A DNA stretch of 64,000 nt from UMGS1696 sp963642885 (GTDB lineage Bacteria > Bacillota > Clostridia > Oscillospirales > CAG-272). The translations under genes and the position numbers were made by a program. The notes beneath the pieces were generated by a model. The model saw only the letters and a list, made by a program, of their open reading frames with translations. It was not told the origin of the DNA and searched no databases. The stretch is from assembly GCA_963642885.1 (NCBI GenBank), contig CAVIJI010000009.1, positions 5,990 through 69,989 of the forward strand. Direction: 5' to 3'. Positions 17,538 to 27,122 of this stretch are shown piece after piece; within the stretch, counting starts at the first letter, position 1, and the number at the start of each line of letters is the position of its first letter.

Positions 17538-18911
17538 ATGAAATATGATGTAATAATCATTGGAGCAGGCCCCGGCGGTATCTACTCCGCATACGAACTT
17601 ATGAAGCTTAATCCCGAACTCAAGGTTGCTATATTCGAGTCCGGAAATCCGCTTGAAAAGAGACATTGCCCTATCGACGGTGTTAAAATAAAAAGCTGTA
17701 TAGGATGCAAGCATTGCTCTATTATGAGCGGCTTCGGAGGCGCCGGAGCGTTTTCGGACGGTAAATATAATATTACGAATGATTTCGGCGGTACTCTTTA
17801 CGAGCATATCGGAAAGAAAAAAGCTTTGGAACTGATGCACTACGTCGATGAAATCAATATGACTCACGGCGGCGAGGGCACTCATCTGTATTCAACGGCA
17901 GGCTCGAAATTTAAAAAGCTATGTTTGCAAAACAAGCTGAATCTTTTGGACGCTTCCGTAAGACATCTCGGCACAGACAGAAATTACGTTGTTCTTACCA
18001 ATCTCTACAATGAATTGAAGGATAAAGTCGATATTTATTTCGAAACACCTGTCGAAGATCTTTCTGTTATAGACGGCGGTTACGAGATAAGCTGCCGAAA
18101 CGGAAGCAAGTACACCTGCAAAGACTGTATTGTTTCCGTCGGAAGAAGCGGCAGTAAGTGGGTAGAGAATATATGCAAAGAGCTTAATATCGAGACTAAA
18201 TCGAATCGTGTGGATATCGGTGTAAGAGTGGAGATACCCTCGGTTGTATTTTCGCACCTTACGGACGAACTTTACGAAAGTAAAATCGTATATCGCACCG
18301 CAAACTACGAGGACAGTGTCAGAACCTTCTGCATGAATCCACACGGCATTGTGGTTACGGAAAACACAAACGGAATCGTTACCGTAAACGGACACAGCTA
18401 CGAGGACCCGTCAATGCTTACCGACAACACGAATTTCGCGCTTTTGGTATCAAAACATTTTTCCGAGCCGTTCAAAGACAGCAACGGATATGCGGAAAGC
18501 ATCGCAAAGCTTTCCAATATGCTCGGCGGCGGAGTTATTGTTCAGCGTTTCGGAGACCTTGTACGCGGCAGACGAAGCAATGCGAAGAGAATCGAGGAAT
18601 CGCTTGTAACACCCACGCTTTCGGCTACTCCGGGTGACTTGAGTCTTGTCCTTCCCAAGCGTATTCTCGACGGTATTATAGAAATGATTTATCAGCTTGA
18701 TAAAATCGCTCCCGGATGCGCCAACGACGATACACTGCTCTACGGCGTCGAGGTTAAGTTCTATAATATGGAAATAGCGGTTGACGAAAACCTCGAAAGC
18801 AGCTATGACGGCTTGTACATGATAGGAGACGGCAGCGGAATTACACACTCACTGTCCCATGCATCGGCGAGCGGTATCTATGTCGCAAGACATATCTGCG
18901 AAAAAAACTGA
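17538..18911 (+). CDS. FAD-dependent dehydrogenase (COG2509 type)
   Basis: A 457-residue flavoprotein. It opens with the dinucleotide-binding fold (YDVIIIGAGPGGIYSAYEL), then a cysteine-rich insert (CPIDGVKIKSCIGCKHCSI, about residues 43-61) and a glycine-rich GFGGAGAFSDGKYN. A second FAD contact near the C-terminus reads GLYMIGDGSGITHSLSHA. This matches the uncharacterised FAD-dependent dehydrogenases of COG2509, whose substrate is unknown. The insert's four cysteines could bind a metal or Fe-S cluster, but this is unproven. ATG 17538 is preferred: GGTGAT lies just upstream, and the earlier ATG 17484 has no ribosome site and sits only about 10 nt from the -10 box. The GH38 gene follows after 35 nt and may be cotranscribed. 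Confidence 0.85.
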   Translation: MKYDVIIIGAGPGGIYSAYELMKLNPELKVAIFESGNPLEKRHCPIDGVKIKSCIGCKHCSIMSGFGGAGAFSDGKYNITNDFGGTLYEHIGKKKALELMHYVDEINMTHGGEGTHLYSTAGSKFKKLCLQNKLNLLDASVRHLGTDRNYVVLTNLYNELKDKVDIYFETPVEDLSVIDGGYEISCRNGSKYTCKDCIVSVGRSGSKWVENICKELNIETKSNRVDIGVRVEIPSVVFSHLTDELYESKIVYRTANYEDSVRTFCMNPHGIVVTENTNGIVTVNGHSYEDPSMLTDNTNFALLVSKHFSEPFKDSNGYAESIAKLSNMLGGGVIVQRFGDLVRGRRSNAKRIEESLVTPTLSATPGDLSLVLPKRILDGIIEMIYQLDKIAPGCANDDTLLYGVEVKFYNMEIAVDENLESSYDGLYMIGDGSGITHSLSHASASGIYVARHICEKN

Positions 18912-18946
18912 AATTATTTGAATAATAAATATTGACGGAGGATAAT

Positions 18947-21900
18947 ATGGAGAAACAAAAGAAGCTTTATGTAGTATCAAATGCTCACCTTGATACTCAA
19001 TGGAACTGGACTATACAGGACACGATTCGTGATTGTGTCAAAGCGACTCTCGAGAAGAATTTTGAGCTTATAGAAAAATATCCGCATTACAGAATGAATT
19101 TCGAAGGAGCATTTCGCTATAAGCTCGCAAAAGAATATTATCCTGATCTTTACGAAAAGCTGAAGGGCTACATTGCCGACGGCAGATGGTCTGTATCGGG
19201 AAGTACATGGGATGCGATGGACGTAAACGTACCGTCCTCCGAAGCTCTTATGCGTCAGGTTCTTTACGGAAACGGATATTTCGAAAAGGAATTCGGCAAG
19301 AAGAGTACGGATATATTCCTTACGGACTGCTTCGGCTTCAGATATGCTCTTCCTTCGATTGAGGCACATATGGGCCTTAACGGATTCTCCACGCAAAAGC
19401 TTGTATGGGGTGTAGGCGGTCCCGTTATTAACGAGGACGGTTCGGTTACAAAGCCCATGCCCGTAAAAGACAAACCTCGTATGGACCTCGGCAAATGGGT
19501 AGGCCCCGACGGAAATTATGTTGTAGGCTCGCTTCTCGAAGGTAACTACACATATAATTTCAACAATGACGAAAACAATACTCCGGTAAACGAGAGAGAA
19601 GAATACCTGCACGATATCGAGCATAACGAGAAATACGCGGGAGTTCCGTACAGATCCATGTATTACGGAACGGGTGACTACGGCGGATCACCGAAGGAAT
19701 CATCCGCACGCATGGTCAATGAGGCTATCGAAAATAACGATAAGGGACTTTATACGGTTGTTTCGGCATCAACAGACCAGATTTTCAATGAGCTTACACA
19801 GGACGAAATAGATAAGCTGCCCGCATATGACGGAGAGCTTCTTATCCCTCACGGATCTGGAGCACTTACTTCACATACGATAAACAAGAGATGGAACCGT
19901 AAGAATGAGCTTCTCGCGGATTCAGCGGAAAGAGCATCGGTTATCTCGGCATGGCTCGGCGCGTCCGAATATCCGTCGGAGCGTCTTCTCACGGCATGGC
20001 AGACCTTCCTGTGGCATCAGTTCCACGATGACCTTCCCGGAACATCGATAGCCGCGGCGTATGTATTCTCATACAATGATTATGTAATCGCGCTTAATAT
20101 GTTCGCGTCGGAGCTTTCCAACGCCGTCGGCGGCATCACCGGCACTCTCGATACAAGAGTAGAAGGAACGCCCGTTATAGTTTACAACCCCGTATCTTAT
20201 ACGAGAGATGATATCGTTACGGCTGAAATAGATATAAAGACACCGTACGTACGTGTTTTCGATGCACACGGAAACGAGGTTCCCGCACAGCTCGGAACCG
20301 AAAACGGCAGAAAGGTCGTTAAGTTTAAAGCTGTTACGGCTCCCGTAAGCTGCACCGTATTTGATGTACGTGAAAGCGAAATCGCATGTCAGGTTGAAAC
20401 GGGTATTAAAGTATCGTGCGGTAAGCTGGAAAACCAAAGATATGTTGTTACCGTAAACGAAGACGGTGATATAGCAAGTATCGTAGATAAGGCAAACGGC
20501 GGATTCGAGCTTCTCTCATCTCCCGCAAAGCTTGAAATCGGTCCCGATAAGAGTACAAACTGGCCGTCATGGGAACTTGTATGGGATGATGCTCTCGTTC
20601 AGCCCGCAGTAGTTAAGGATAACGTTAAAATCGAAATCGCGGATAACGGCCCCGCCGTTGTATCGCTTAAGGTTACGAGAACATACGAGGGTTCAACCTT
20701 CGAGCAGACTATTTCACTGTGTGACGGCGGACAAAGAGTCGATGTCGCAAACGTTGTGGATTGGTATCAGCGCAAATCAAACCTCAGAGCCGCATTCCCT
20801 CTCACCGTATCCAATCCGAAGGCTGTATTCGACCTCGGACTCGGTGCTATCGAAAGCGGAAATACAGATTCGTTCCCGTATTATCAGCATTGTACTCATC
20901 AGTGGGCCGATCTTACCGCAGAGGACGGAAGCTACGGTGTGTCCATTATGAACGATTGTAAGTACGGTATGGATAAGCCGAACGACAATACATTGAGACT
21001 TACATTGATTCACACGCCTCTCGGAAAGTTCATGAGCGAATCCGGACAGAACTGGCAGGATATGGGCTTGAATATTTTCACATATTCCATAGCAGGTCAT
21101 AAGGGATTCAGAGACGGAACCACAAAGGAAGCCGCAGAGCTTAACCAGCCAATGATTCCTTTCACAGCATCAAAGCACGACGGTGAAGGAAAAGAGATTT
21201 CGCTTGTATCCGTAAACGATGATAATGTCGTAATCCGTGCGATCAAGAAGGAAGAAAAAGGCAGCCGTATAATAGTAAGAGTTCAGGAAACCTCCGGTAA
21301 GGGCAGCGAAAAATGCACGTTGACATTTGCCGGAAAGCTCGCTTCCGTTACCGAAACAAACGGTTACGAGGATGAAATCGCGCCGATCGAATTTGACGGA
21401 AATGCGTTCTCCTTTGATCTTACCCGTTACGCGGTAAAGACATTTGCGGTAACACTTGCCGAGCCGAAAAACAAAGCAGGTAAAAAAGACGACGAGGTAT
21501 ATGTAAAGCTTCCGTATACAAGACGTGTTACCACATTCAACTCCGCAAGAGCATCACGCGGATTTGCGGACGGCATATCGATTCCTTCGGAGCTTTACTC
21601 CGAAAACGTTACCGCGGGCGGCGTATCATTCAAGCTTGCTCCCGCTGTCGCACATAATGCCCTCGGATGCGACGGACAGAAGATAAGCGTTCCCGTCGGA
21701 TACGATACACTTTATATTCTCGCGGCAAGCGCACACGGCGACAAGACTGCCGATTTCCTTGTAGACGGAAATAAGGTTTCGGTAGGAATTCAGGACTTCT
21801 GTGAAAATGTCGGAGCATGGGAACAGCTTGTAAACGGCAGAACTCCCCTTGTAAAGCGTGACGAGATAGCGGTAAATTATACTCATACGCACGATAAAGA

Positions 21901-22726
21901 AGGCGACAGACTCTATCTTTTCGCTTATTTGTTCAAGTATGCGATTCCCGTAAGCGGAGCCGCCGAGGTGGTTCTTCCCTCCGATAAGGATATCGTTGTT
22001 ATGGCTGCCACATTCACAAAGCGCGGAAACGACGATGTTAAACCGCTTGCTCCCCTTTATGACAGAATAGACAGCACAAGCGCTCCGATGCATAACATAA
22101 CCATTCTCGGCCTTGACGGAAGTGTCAGCGAGGTTCTTTCGAGAGAAGAAGGCAAGGCTGCCGTTGTTAAGTCAAACAGTTATTCAAACGGATGGCTGTT
22201 CAAAGGCTGGGACTGCGAATATATTACGGCAGAGTGTGACGGCGAGGCGGTTATTAAGGTACCCGACCACGATATTACGGTAGGAATCAAATCCGAAAAG
22301 CTCGGCGAAAACGTCATTTTGAATAAGCAGTGCAAAACAAGCAGTGACTTCAATGCAAGAGAAACAGGTGCAAATGCATTGGACGGAAAAGATGACACGA
22401 AGTGGTGTGCCGAATCCGAAAACGGCGAAAGCTGGATTGAGGTTGATATCGGTGAGACAGAGAAAATCGGCGGATGGTTTGTAATGCACGCAGGTGCTCA
22501 GGAATCCGTCGGATACAACACAAAGGAATACAGACTCGAGTATAAGTGCACTGAAGATGACGAGTGGAAGTGTGCCGATGAAGTTTCCGAAAACCATGAC
22601 AACATGACAAACAGAGAATTTGCTCCCGTTGATGCGAGATACGTAAGACTGTACATTACAAAGCCCGATCAGTCGAGACGCGGACGCACGACAAGAATCA
22701 ACATGTTCGAAGTTTTCAAAGCATAA
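18947..22726 (+). CDS. GH38 alpha-mannosidase-like protein with C-terminal F5/8-type (CBM32-like) domain
   Basis: At 1,259 residues this is longer than most bacterial GH38 enzymes. The N-terminal domain carries the zinc ligands HLD in SNAHLDTQWNW and the nucleophile region LTDCFGF; WHQFHDDLPGTSI is the usual His-Asp segment. Beta-rich domains follow to about residue 1090. The last 145 residues form a discoidin/F5/8 domain (NALDGKDDTKWCAE ... ARYVRLYI), normally used to bind sugar. Predicted role: removal of alpha-mannose from oligosaccharides. There is no signal peptide although it carries a binding domain usually found outside the cell. The start is fixed by GGAGGATAAT next to ATG 18947. Confidence 0.9.
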   Translation: MEKQKKLYVVSNAHLDTQWNWTIQDTIRDCVKATLEKNFELIEKYPHYRMNFEGAFRYKLAKEYYPDLYEKLKGYIADGRWSVSGSTWDAMDVNVPSSEALMRQVLYGNGYFEKEFGKKSTDIFLTDCFGFRYALPSIEAHMGLNGFSTQKLVWGVGGPVINEDGSVTKPMPVKDKPRMDLGKWVGPDGNYVVGSLLEGNYTYNFNNDENNTPVNEREEYLHDIEHNEKYAGVPYRSMYYGTGDYGGSPKESSARMVNEAIENNDKGLYTVVSASTDQIFNELTQDEIDKLPAYDGELLIPHGSGALTSHTINKRWNRKNELLADSAERASVISAWLGASEYPSERLLTAWQTFLWHQFHDDLPGTSIAAAYVFSYNDYVIALNMFASELSNAVGGITGTLDTRVEGTPVIVYNPVSYTRDDIVTAEIDIKTPYVRVFDAHGNEVPAQLGTENGRKVVKFKAVTAPVSCTVFDVRESEIACQVETGIKVSCGKLENQRYVVTVNEDGDIASIVDKANGGFELLSSPAKLEIGPDKSTNWPSWELVWDDALVQPAVVKDNVKIEIADNGPAVVSLKVTRTYEGSTFEQTISLCDGGQRVDVANVVDWYQRKSNLRAAFPLTVSNPKAVFDLGLGAIESGNTDSFPYYQHCTHQWADLTAEDGSYGVSIMNDCKYGMDKPNDNTLRLTLIHTPLGKFMSESGQNWQDMGLNIFTYSIAGHKGFRDGTTKEAAELNQPMIPFTASKHDGEGKEISLVSVNDDNVVIRAIKKEEKGSRIIVRVQETSGKGSEKCTLTFAGKLASVTETNGYEDEIAPIEFDGNAFSFDLTRYAVKTFAVTLAEPKNKAGKKDDEVYVKLPYTRRVTTFNSARASRGFADGISIPSELYSENVTAGGVSFKLAPAVAHNALGCDGQKISVPVGYDTLYILAASAHGDKTADFLVDGNKVSVGIQDFCENVGAWEQLVNGRTPLVKRDEIAVNYTHTHDKEGDRLYLFAYLFKYAIPVSGAAEVVLPSDKDIVVMAATFTKRGNDDVKPLAPLYDRIDSTSAPMHNITILGLDGSVSEVLSREEGKAAVVKSNSYSNGWLFKGWDCEYITAECDGEAVIKVPDHDITVGIKSEKLGENVILNKQCKTSSDFNARETGANALDGKDDTKWCAESENGESWIEVDIGETEKIGGWFVMHAGAQESVGYNTKEYRLEYKCTEDDEWKCADEVSENHDNMTNREFAPVDARYVRLYITKPDQSRRGRTTRINMFEVFKA

Positions 22727-22742
22727 AATGATACGGTAACAA

Positions 22743-22782
22743 AAGGCTCCGATGCCGATTTGACGCGGCAGAGGAGCTTTTT
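22743..22782 (+). terminator. Intrinsic terminator after the GH38 gene
   Basis: AAGGCTCC..TGCCG pairs with CGGCA..GGAGCTTT around an 8-nt loop and is followed by a T run. Confidence 0.75.
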
Positions 22783-22814
22783 GTACGTTATGTGTGAGCG
22801 AAGCGTAAGGGGTA

Positions 22815-22843
22815 TTGTTTTTCACGTATTAATTTGGTATAAT
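22815..22843 (+). promoter_or_regulatory. Sigma-A promoter of the GxGYxYP gene
   Basis: -35 TTGTTT (22815-22820), 17-bp spacer, -10 TATAAT (22838-22843). Confidence 0.65.
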
Positions 22844-22901
22844 AAGCAAAGCGACAAGTGTATTTTTATCGTTATGATAAATACCGGTTAGGAGTAATCA
22901 A

Positions 22902-24896
22902 ATGCTGCAGAACAAATATATCGGTTGGGCACATTATAAAACCGTAAAAGACGGTATATATTGGCCCGACACTCAGGCAATTCCTTCGTTTTCGAAAATC
23001 GAAGGCGAACTCGACGCGATAACGCTCGGATGCTTTTCGGATGATGTTAAAATAACTCTTTCGGCATTACAGGGAATAGTTAACCGTAAAAAAACGAGAA
23101 TATATTTAAACGGAACAAACGGCCCTCAGGAGGGAGTAAACACATGGCCCGACAGACTCGGATTGAAACGAAATGAATGCGCAGACCTTTATGCTTTTAT
23201 AAAAAAGTATCAGGGCGAGATTGACGGAGCGGTATTGTATCCGTCGGGTAACCCGCATTTCAGAAACCTCGCATCAACTGCCGCGGGAGTAAACAATGTT
23301 CTCCCGATTGAAGCGGGGCTTTATAAAATACTGCTCGAGCACGGTATAAATTTAGATATAAAATGTGACTTGACGAAGGTAAAAGCCAAAACGCACCTTG
23401 ATATATACGAATACCTGTATGAAAATTATTGGAAGGACTGCAGCAGAAGAATATTTGTCAGCCTCAGTCCCAGAAGCCACACTGCTTTTGTTCGTGATAT
23501 GGCTGCGGCTGTTGGAGCGGCGGTTGTCTGGCTGGATGCGAGAATCGAAGAAGAAAAAGTATTGCTTAATAAATTCCTGTGTGAGCTTGAAGCAGGCAAG
23601 AGCATAATTCTCGGATGGTGGCCGGAGGAACGTTCGGGAATCGGAGCGGGTACACATTACGGTGTATCTACGATTCCGTCTGATTTTTACGAAAACAGCA
23701 CGGTACACGCTGCAGTCGGTCATGTGATGCATATACCGCCCGTACCCAAAAAGCCCGAGCTCGAAAATAAAATATATATGTCGTTTTTTATGAGCGACGG
23801 TGACAATGTGCAGTATTGTCAGCATCAGATGAGTGTGCTTTGGGGCAATAAATCCAGAGGAAAAGTTCCGCTCAACTGGACGGTTAGTCCCGGACTTGCC
23901 GATATAGGCCCGGGCATATTGAATTATTACTTCGATACGGCTACGGATAACGATTGTTTCTCGTCCGGCCCTTCGGGTTTAGGCTATGCTTTGATATACG
24001 ATGAGCACAATAAGGTCCTGAATCTTACGGATGAAAATAAGACTGACTCGTATACGGCTTTTTCGAATCAGTACCTTACCAAAAACTGTATGCGTGTTAT
24101 AACGGTGTGGGATCAGCTGCGTGAAATGCATTTCAAGTATTATGAAAAAAATTGCCGTTCGTTATACGGTATTACCGTAGAGGATTGGTTCCAGAATCCC
24201 GAACCGCTGAAGCTTCATATAGAAAACAATCGCCTTCCGTTTATTCCGAACAGGCCCGCATATGCGGAAAACACGGACGACATGTATAAAATGCTTGAGA
24301 AAACAATACGTGAATATGACGGTAAAAAGCCGCTTTTCCTCGCGGCACAGGGCGTTACATGGTCTCTTTCACCCGAGAATATCGAAAAGCTTGCGGAGAG
24401 ATTCGATAAGCTTCAGCCGGGCAGGATAGAGGTGCTTCGTGCAGACCATTTCTTCACACTTCTCGCCGAAGCATACGGTTGTCCGTTTAATCTCGCACTT
24501 TCGAAAAGGGTTAAGGTTAAAGTCAACGATACAAATGATCCGTCGTCAGTACTTAACGGAAGTACATTCGGTACAAACCTGTGGACAGCGGACGGAGAGG
24601 GACAACGTGTCTTCGATTTCGATCTCGGAGATGTGTACTGTATTTCACGCTATGTTCTGAAGCATGCGGGTGTTAATGAAGAAAACTCCGATAAAAACAA
24701 TCGAGAATTCACGTTCTCCGTGAGTACGGACGGAGCAAAATGGAACGTACTTGACACAAGAGAAAACAATCTCGATGACATAAACGATGTTGATTTACCT
24801 AACACCGATGCCCGCTATATCCGCCTCGACATATCAAAAGGAGGAGCGGACGGGGTCGTAAGAATAGCCGACATCGAGCTGTACGGCGCTAAATAA
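22902..24896 (+). CDS. GxGYxYP-family putative glycoside hydrolase with C-terminal F5/8-type domain
   Basis: A 664-residue protein. Residues 35-75 (ITLGCFSDDVKITLSALQGIVNRKKTRIYL) and 290-310 (YMSFFMSDGDNVQYCQH) match the N-terminal part of the GxGYxYP family, and GPSGLGYALIY near 360 is a variant of the name-giving motif (the YP end is replaced). The last 140 residues form an F5/8-type C domain (SVLNGSTFGTNLWTADGE ... DARYIRLDI), as in the GH38 protein upstream. Members of this family occur in polysaccharide-use loci but have no established activity. No signal peptide. It has its own promoter and terminator, so it is monocistronic. Confidence 0.8.
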   Translation: MLQNKYIGWAHYKTVKDGIYWPDTQAIPSFSKIEGELDAITLGCFSDDVKITLSALQGIVNRKKTRIYLNGTNGPQEGVNTWPDRLGLKRNECADLYAFIKKYQGEIDGAVLYPSGNPHFRNLASTAAGVNNVLPIEAGLYKILLEHGINLDIKCDLTKVKAKTHLDIYEYLYENYWKDCSRRIFVSLSPRSHTAFVRDMAAAVGAAVVWLDARIEEEKVLLNKFLCELEAGKSIILGWWPEERSGIGAGTHYGVSTIPSDFYENSTVHAAVGHVMHIPPVPKKPELENKIYMSFFMSDGDNVQYCQHQMSVLWGNKSRGKVPLNWTVSPGLADIGPGILNYYFDTATDNDCFSSGPSGLGYALIYDEHNKVLNLTDENKTDSYTAFSNQYLTKNCMRVITVWDQLREMHFKYYEKNCRSLYGITVEDWFQNPEPLKLHIENNRLPFIPNRPAYAENTDDMYKMLEKTIREYDGKKPLFLAAQGVTWSLSPENIEKLAERFDKLQPGRIEVLRADHFFTLLAEAYGCPFNLALSKRVKVKVNDTNDPSSVLNGSTFGTNLWTADGEGQRVFDFDLGDVYCISRYVLKHAGVNEENSDKNNREFTFSVSTDGAKWNVLDTRENNLDDINDVDLPNTDARYIRLDISKGGADGVVRIADIELYGAK

Positions 24897-24907
24897 GCAC
24901 AAACAAA

Positions 24908-24942
24908 AAACTTCCGTATCGAAAATACGGAAGTTTTTTTAT
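24908..24942. terminator. Bidirectional terminator between GxGYxYP and glycyl radical enzyme genes
   Basis: ACTTCCGTAT and ATACGGAAGT form a 10-bp stem with runs of T on the plus strand and of T on the complementary strand, serving both convergent genes. Confidence 0.9.
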
Positions 24943-24944
24943 GT

Positions 24945-27113
24945 TTATTCGGTGAGTTCGTCTCGGCGTATGATTTCTTCCTGTGCACTCGGAGACATAT
25001 CGACGAATACTGCACTGTAGCCTGTGATTCTTACCATCAGGTCTTTGTAGTTTTCGGGATTTTTCTGGGCCTCACGCAGCTCGGCTGTGTCCGCTACGCT
25101 GACTTGAAGCTGCATTCCGCCGTTCGAAAAATAAACATCCGTGAGAACCGCTAGACGATTTAATCCTTCATCTCCCGAAACAAGGTCGCGTCTGAGCCTC
25201 ATATTAAAAGCTCCCGAATGAATTCTGTCGAAAGGAAGCTTGGATACGGAATTAAGCAGTGCTGTGATGCTTTCGGTAAAACCGACAGTGGGCGAGAGAT
25301 TTTCGCTGAGCGGAGCACCGCATGAACGTCCGTCGGGTGTCGCACAGAGATTTGCACCATCGACTATATGATTCATGTCGGTTATCGTCACATTGAACGA
25401 AATAACATCGCGGATACCGCTGTCGTTCAATGATTCCTCGTCGATTATATCGAGAAGCATATCGAGAAGACGTTTCGCGTGATAGTCGGCAGTGTCTGTA
25501 TCGGTACCGTACTTGGGTGCCTTAATGCACTTTGTTCTGAGCGATGTTTCTTTTTCGAAGTTATCCGCAAGAGCGGCGGCCATCTCCTCGAGCGTGCAAT
25601 TGTGTTCCGTGAAAACTACTTTTTCGAGAGATGACATAATATCTGCGGCGGTTCCTATGTGCCTGAGCTGTGTGTAGATTGCAGGATAACGAACACCGCC
25701 GTCATACATTCCGCGTACATTTTCCAGGCATCCCTCGGTGAAGCAGTCTGTAATGCAGATGTTTTCCGTCGGTTTCTGTTTTATTCCCGAACGGTAGCGC
25801 TCACGGTAACGCTTGAAATGAGGACGAATGTCGTCACGGAATCTGCTGCCGATTTCGTCGTACAGTTCATCGACGGAGGCATAGTTCTTTCTGAGCTTGC
25901 CGTTATCGAGAAGGGCACCCATAATCATTTTGGCTATAGAGCCTCCGATTGTATCTGTTACGGCATAGCTCGGAGCATCGGGCCAGTTGCAGGCGTGTAT
26001 GGTATAATTTATCGCATCCTCGTGAGAAATACCCGCGTTTTCCATGGCCGGTATCATCGTTTCGTCATTGTATATGATTACGGAAGCGTTCAGGCGAAGC
26101 TTATCGCAAAGCAGACGCCATAATTCCTCGTCATCGTCCTTTGTTCTGCGGAAAATATAAACGGGATTTTCGAGTCTCGGATGAATACGTTCGACAAAGA
26201 GCTTTGTGAGTGAGTTCTTTTTGTAATCGCAGTGAGTGCTGTAGCCGCCGATTATAACGTAGGTCGGAGAATCGTATACACTGTTTCTTAACCAGCCTGT
26301 TCCGTAGGAATCGGACATCTGGTGCTCTCCGCGTCCGAGTATAAGGCTCGCTTTGCAGTTGAAGTCGTCTATAAGATAACCGGCGTCCTCTCTTGTCAGT
26401 ATGCCGTCGGCGATATCCGCTTCATAGAACGGGAAGAGAATGTCGTCCATCCTTCCGCAGGTGAGTGTCATTACGATATTGCCCGCATAGATATAGTCTA
26501 TGTTCAATACGAAAAGAATGAGCTGCAGAGCCGAGCGGAATGTAGTCGGCGCACCTGCGGTAAGAATTTCGCATACATCCGCAAGGTCGTCCATTCCGAT
26601 TTCACGGGCGGCGATACCGTATCTCTCGATGTATCTCAGGCATGCCTTGTACGCATAGAGCATTCCTTTGAGATATATTATTTCTTTTTCATCGGCTCCG
26701 TTTGCTTCGGCTTCCTTCAGTTTTTCTTCGGCAAGAGCTATATAGCCTGTGATTCCGCGTTCCGTTATATGATACCAGTCGAGTGTGATATGGCTGTAGT
26801 TCATCCGTGTAATGGGGTTGGCTGTCGGATTGTTCTGCATAATATGCTGGAATCTCGCTTCTTCCTCATCATTCGGAACCTTGTCGATAAATCTGCCGAG
26901 GAGTAAATCGTGTTCCTTTACGGGCAGTGAGGCGTGCTCCAATATATATTCCAAGCCCTTGCCGAACTGGATAGGCTGCGGAAGTCCTTCGACCTCCTTC
27001 CATGCTTCCTCTAATAAAAACCAGTGTTCGGTAAGTGTGCTGTTTATCGGTTTGTTGCGTAAAAGATCGAGTGTTTCCTCAAGCATGCAATGTGCTTTTT
27101 CCTGCATTATCAT
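24945..27113 (-). CDS. Glycyl radical enzyme of unassigned specificity (PFL-like superfamily)
   Basis: A 722-residue glycyl radical enzyme. The radical-bearing loop is VRITGYSAVF with Gly698, 24 residues from the C-terminus. Cys375 in INYTIHACNWPD is in the thiyl-radical position: it is 323 residues before Gly698, close to the spacing in known members. The motif is odd. PFL has a Cys-Cys pair and the eliminases and dehydratases have GCVE, whereas here the Cys is followed by Asn-Trp, with no Glu two residues on. A preceding segment LLNSVSKLPFDRIHSG is a family hallmark. It is therefore a real but unassigned member; it is unlikely to be PFL, diol dehydratase, choline lyase or isethionate lyase. 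AGGAGG 5 nt before ATG 27113 sets the start. The activase gene lies 9 nt upstream in the same operon. Confidence 0.9.
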   Translation of the reverse strand: MIMQEKAHCMLEETLDLLRNKPINSTLTEHWFLLEEAWKEVEGLPQPIQFGKGLEYILEHASLPVKEHDLLLGRFIDKVPNDEEEARFQHIMQNNPTANPITRMNYSHITLDWYHITERGITGYIALAEEKLKEAEANGADEKEIIYLKGMLYAYKACLRYIERYGIAAREIGMDDLADVCEILTAGAPTTFRSALQLILFVLNIDYIYAGNIVMTLTCGRMDDILFPFYEADIADGILTREDAGYLIDDFNCKASLILGRGEHQMSDSYGTGWLRNSVYDSPTYVIIGGYSTHCDYKKNSLTKLFVERIHPRLENPVYIFRRTKDDDEELWRLLCDKLRLNASVIIYNDETMIPAMENAGISHEDAINYTIHACNWPDAPSYAVTDTIGGSIAKMIMGALLDNGKLRKNYASVDELYDEIGSRFRDDIRPHFKRYRERYRSGIKQKPTENICITDCFTEGCLENVRGMYDGGVRYPAIYTQLRHIGTAADIMSSLEKVVFTEHNCTLEEMAAALADNFEKETSLRTKCIKAPKYGTDTDTADYHAKRLLDMLLDIIDEESLNDSGIRDVISFNVTITDMNHIVDGANLCATPDGRSCGAPLSENLSPTVGFTESITALLNSVSKLPFDRIHSGAFNMRLRRDLVSGDEGLNRLAVLTDVYFSNGGMQLQVSVADTAELREAQKNPENYKDLMVRITGYSAVFVDMSPSAQEEIIRRDELTE

Positions 27114-27122
27114 AGCAGCCTC

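Noticed and set aside
24945..27113. Pyruvate formate-lyase
   Set aside because: The Cys-Cys pair of PFL is missing (HACNW instead), and the activase has the two extra clusters typical of non-PFL systems.
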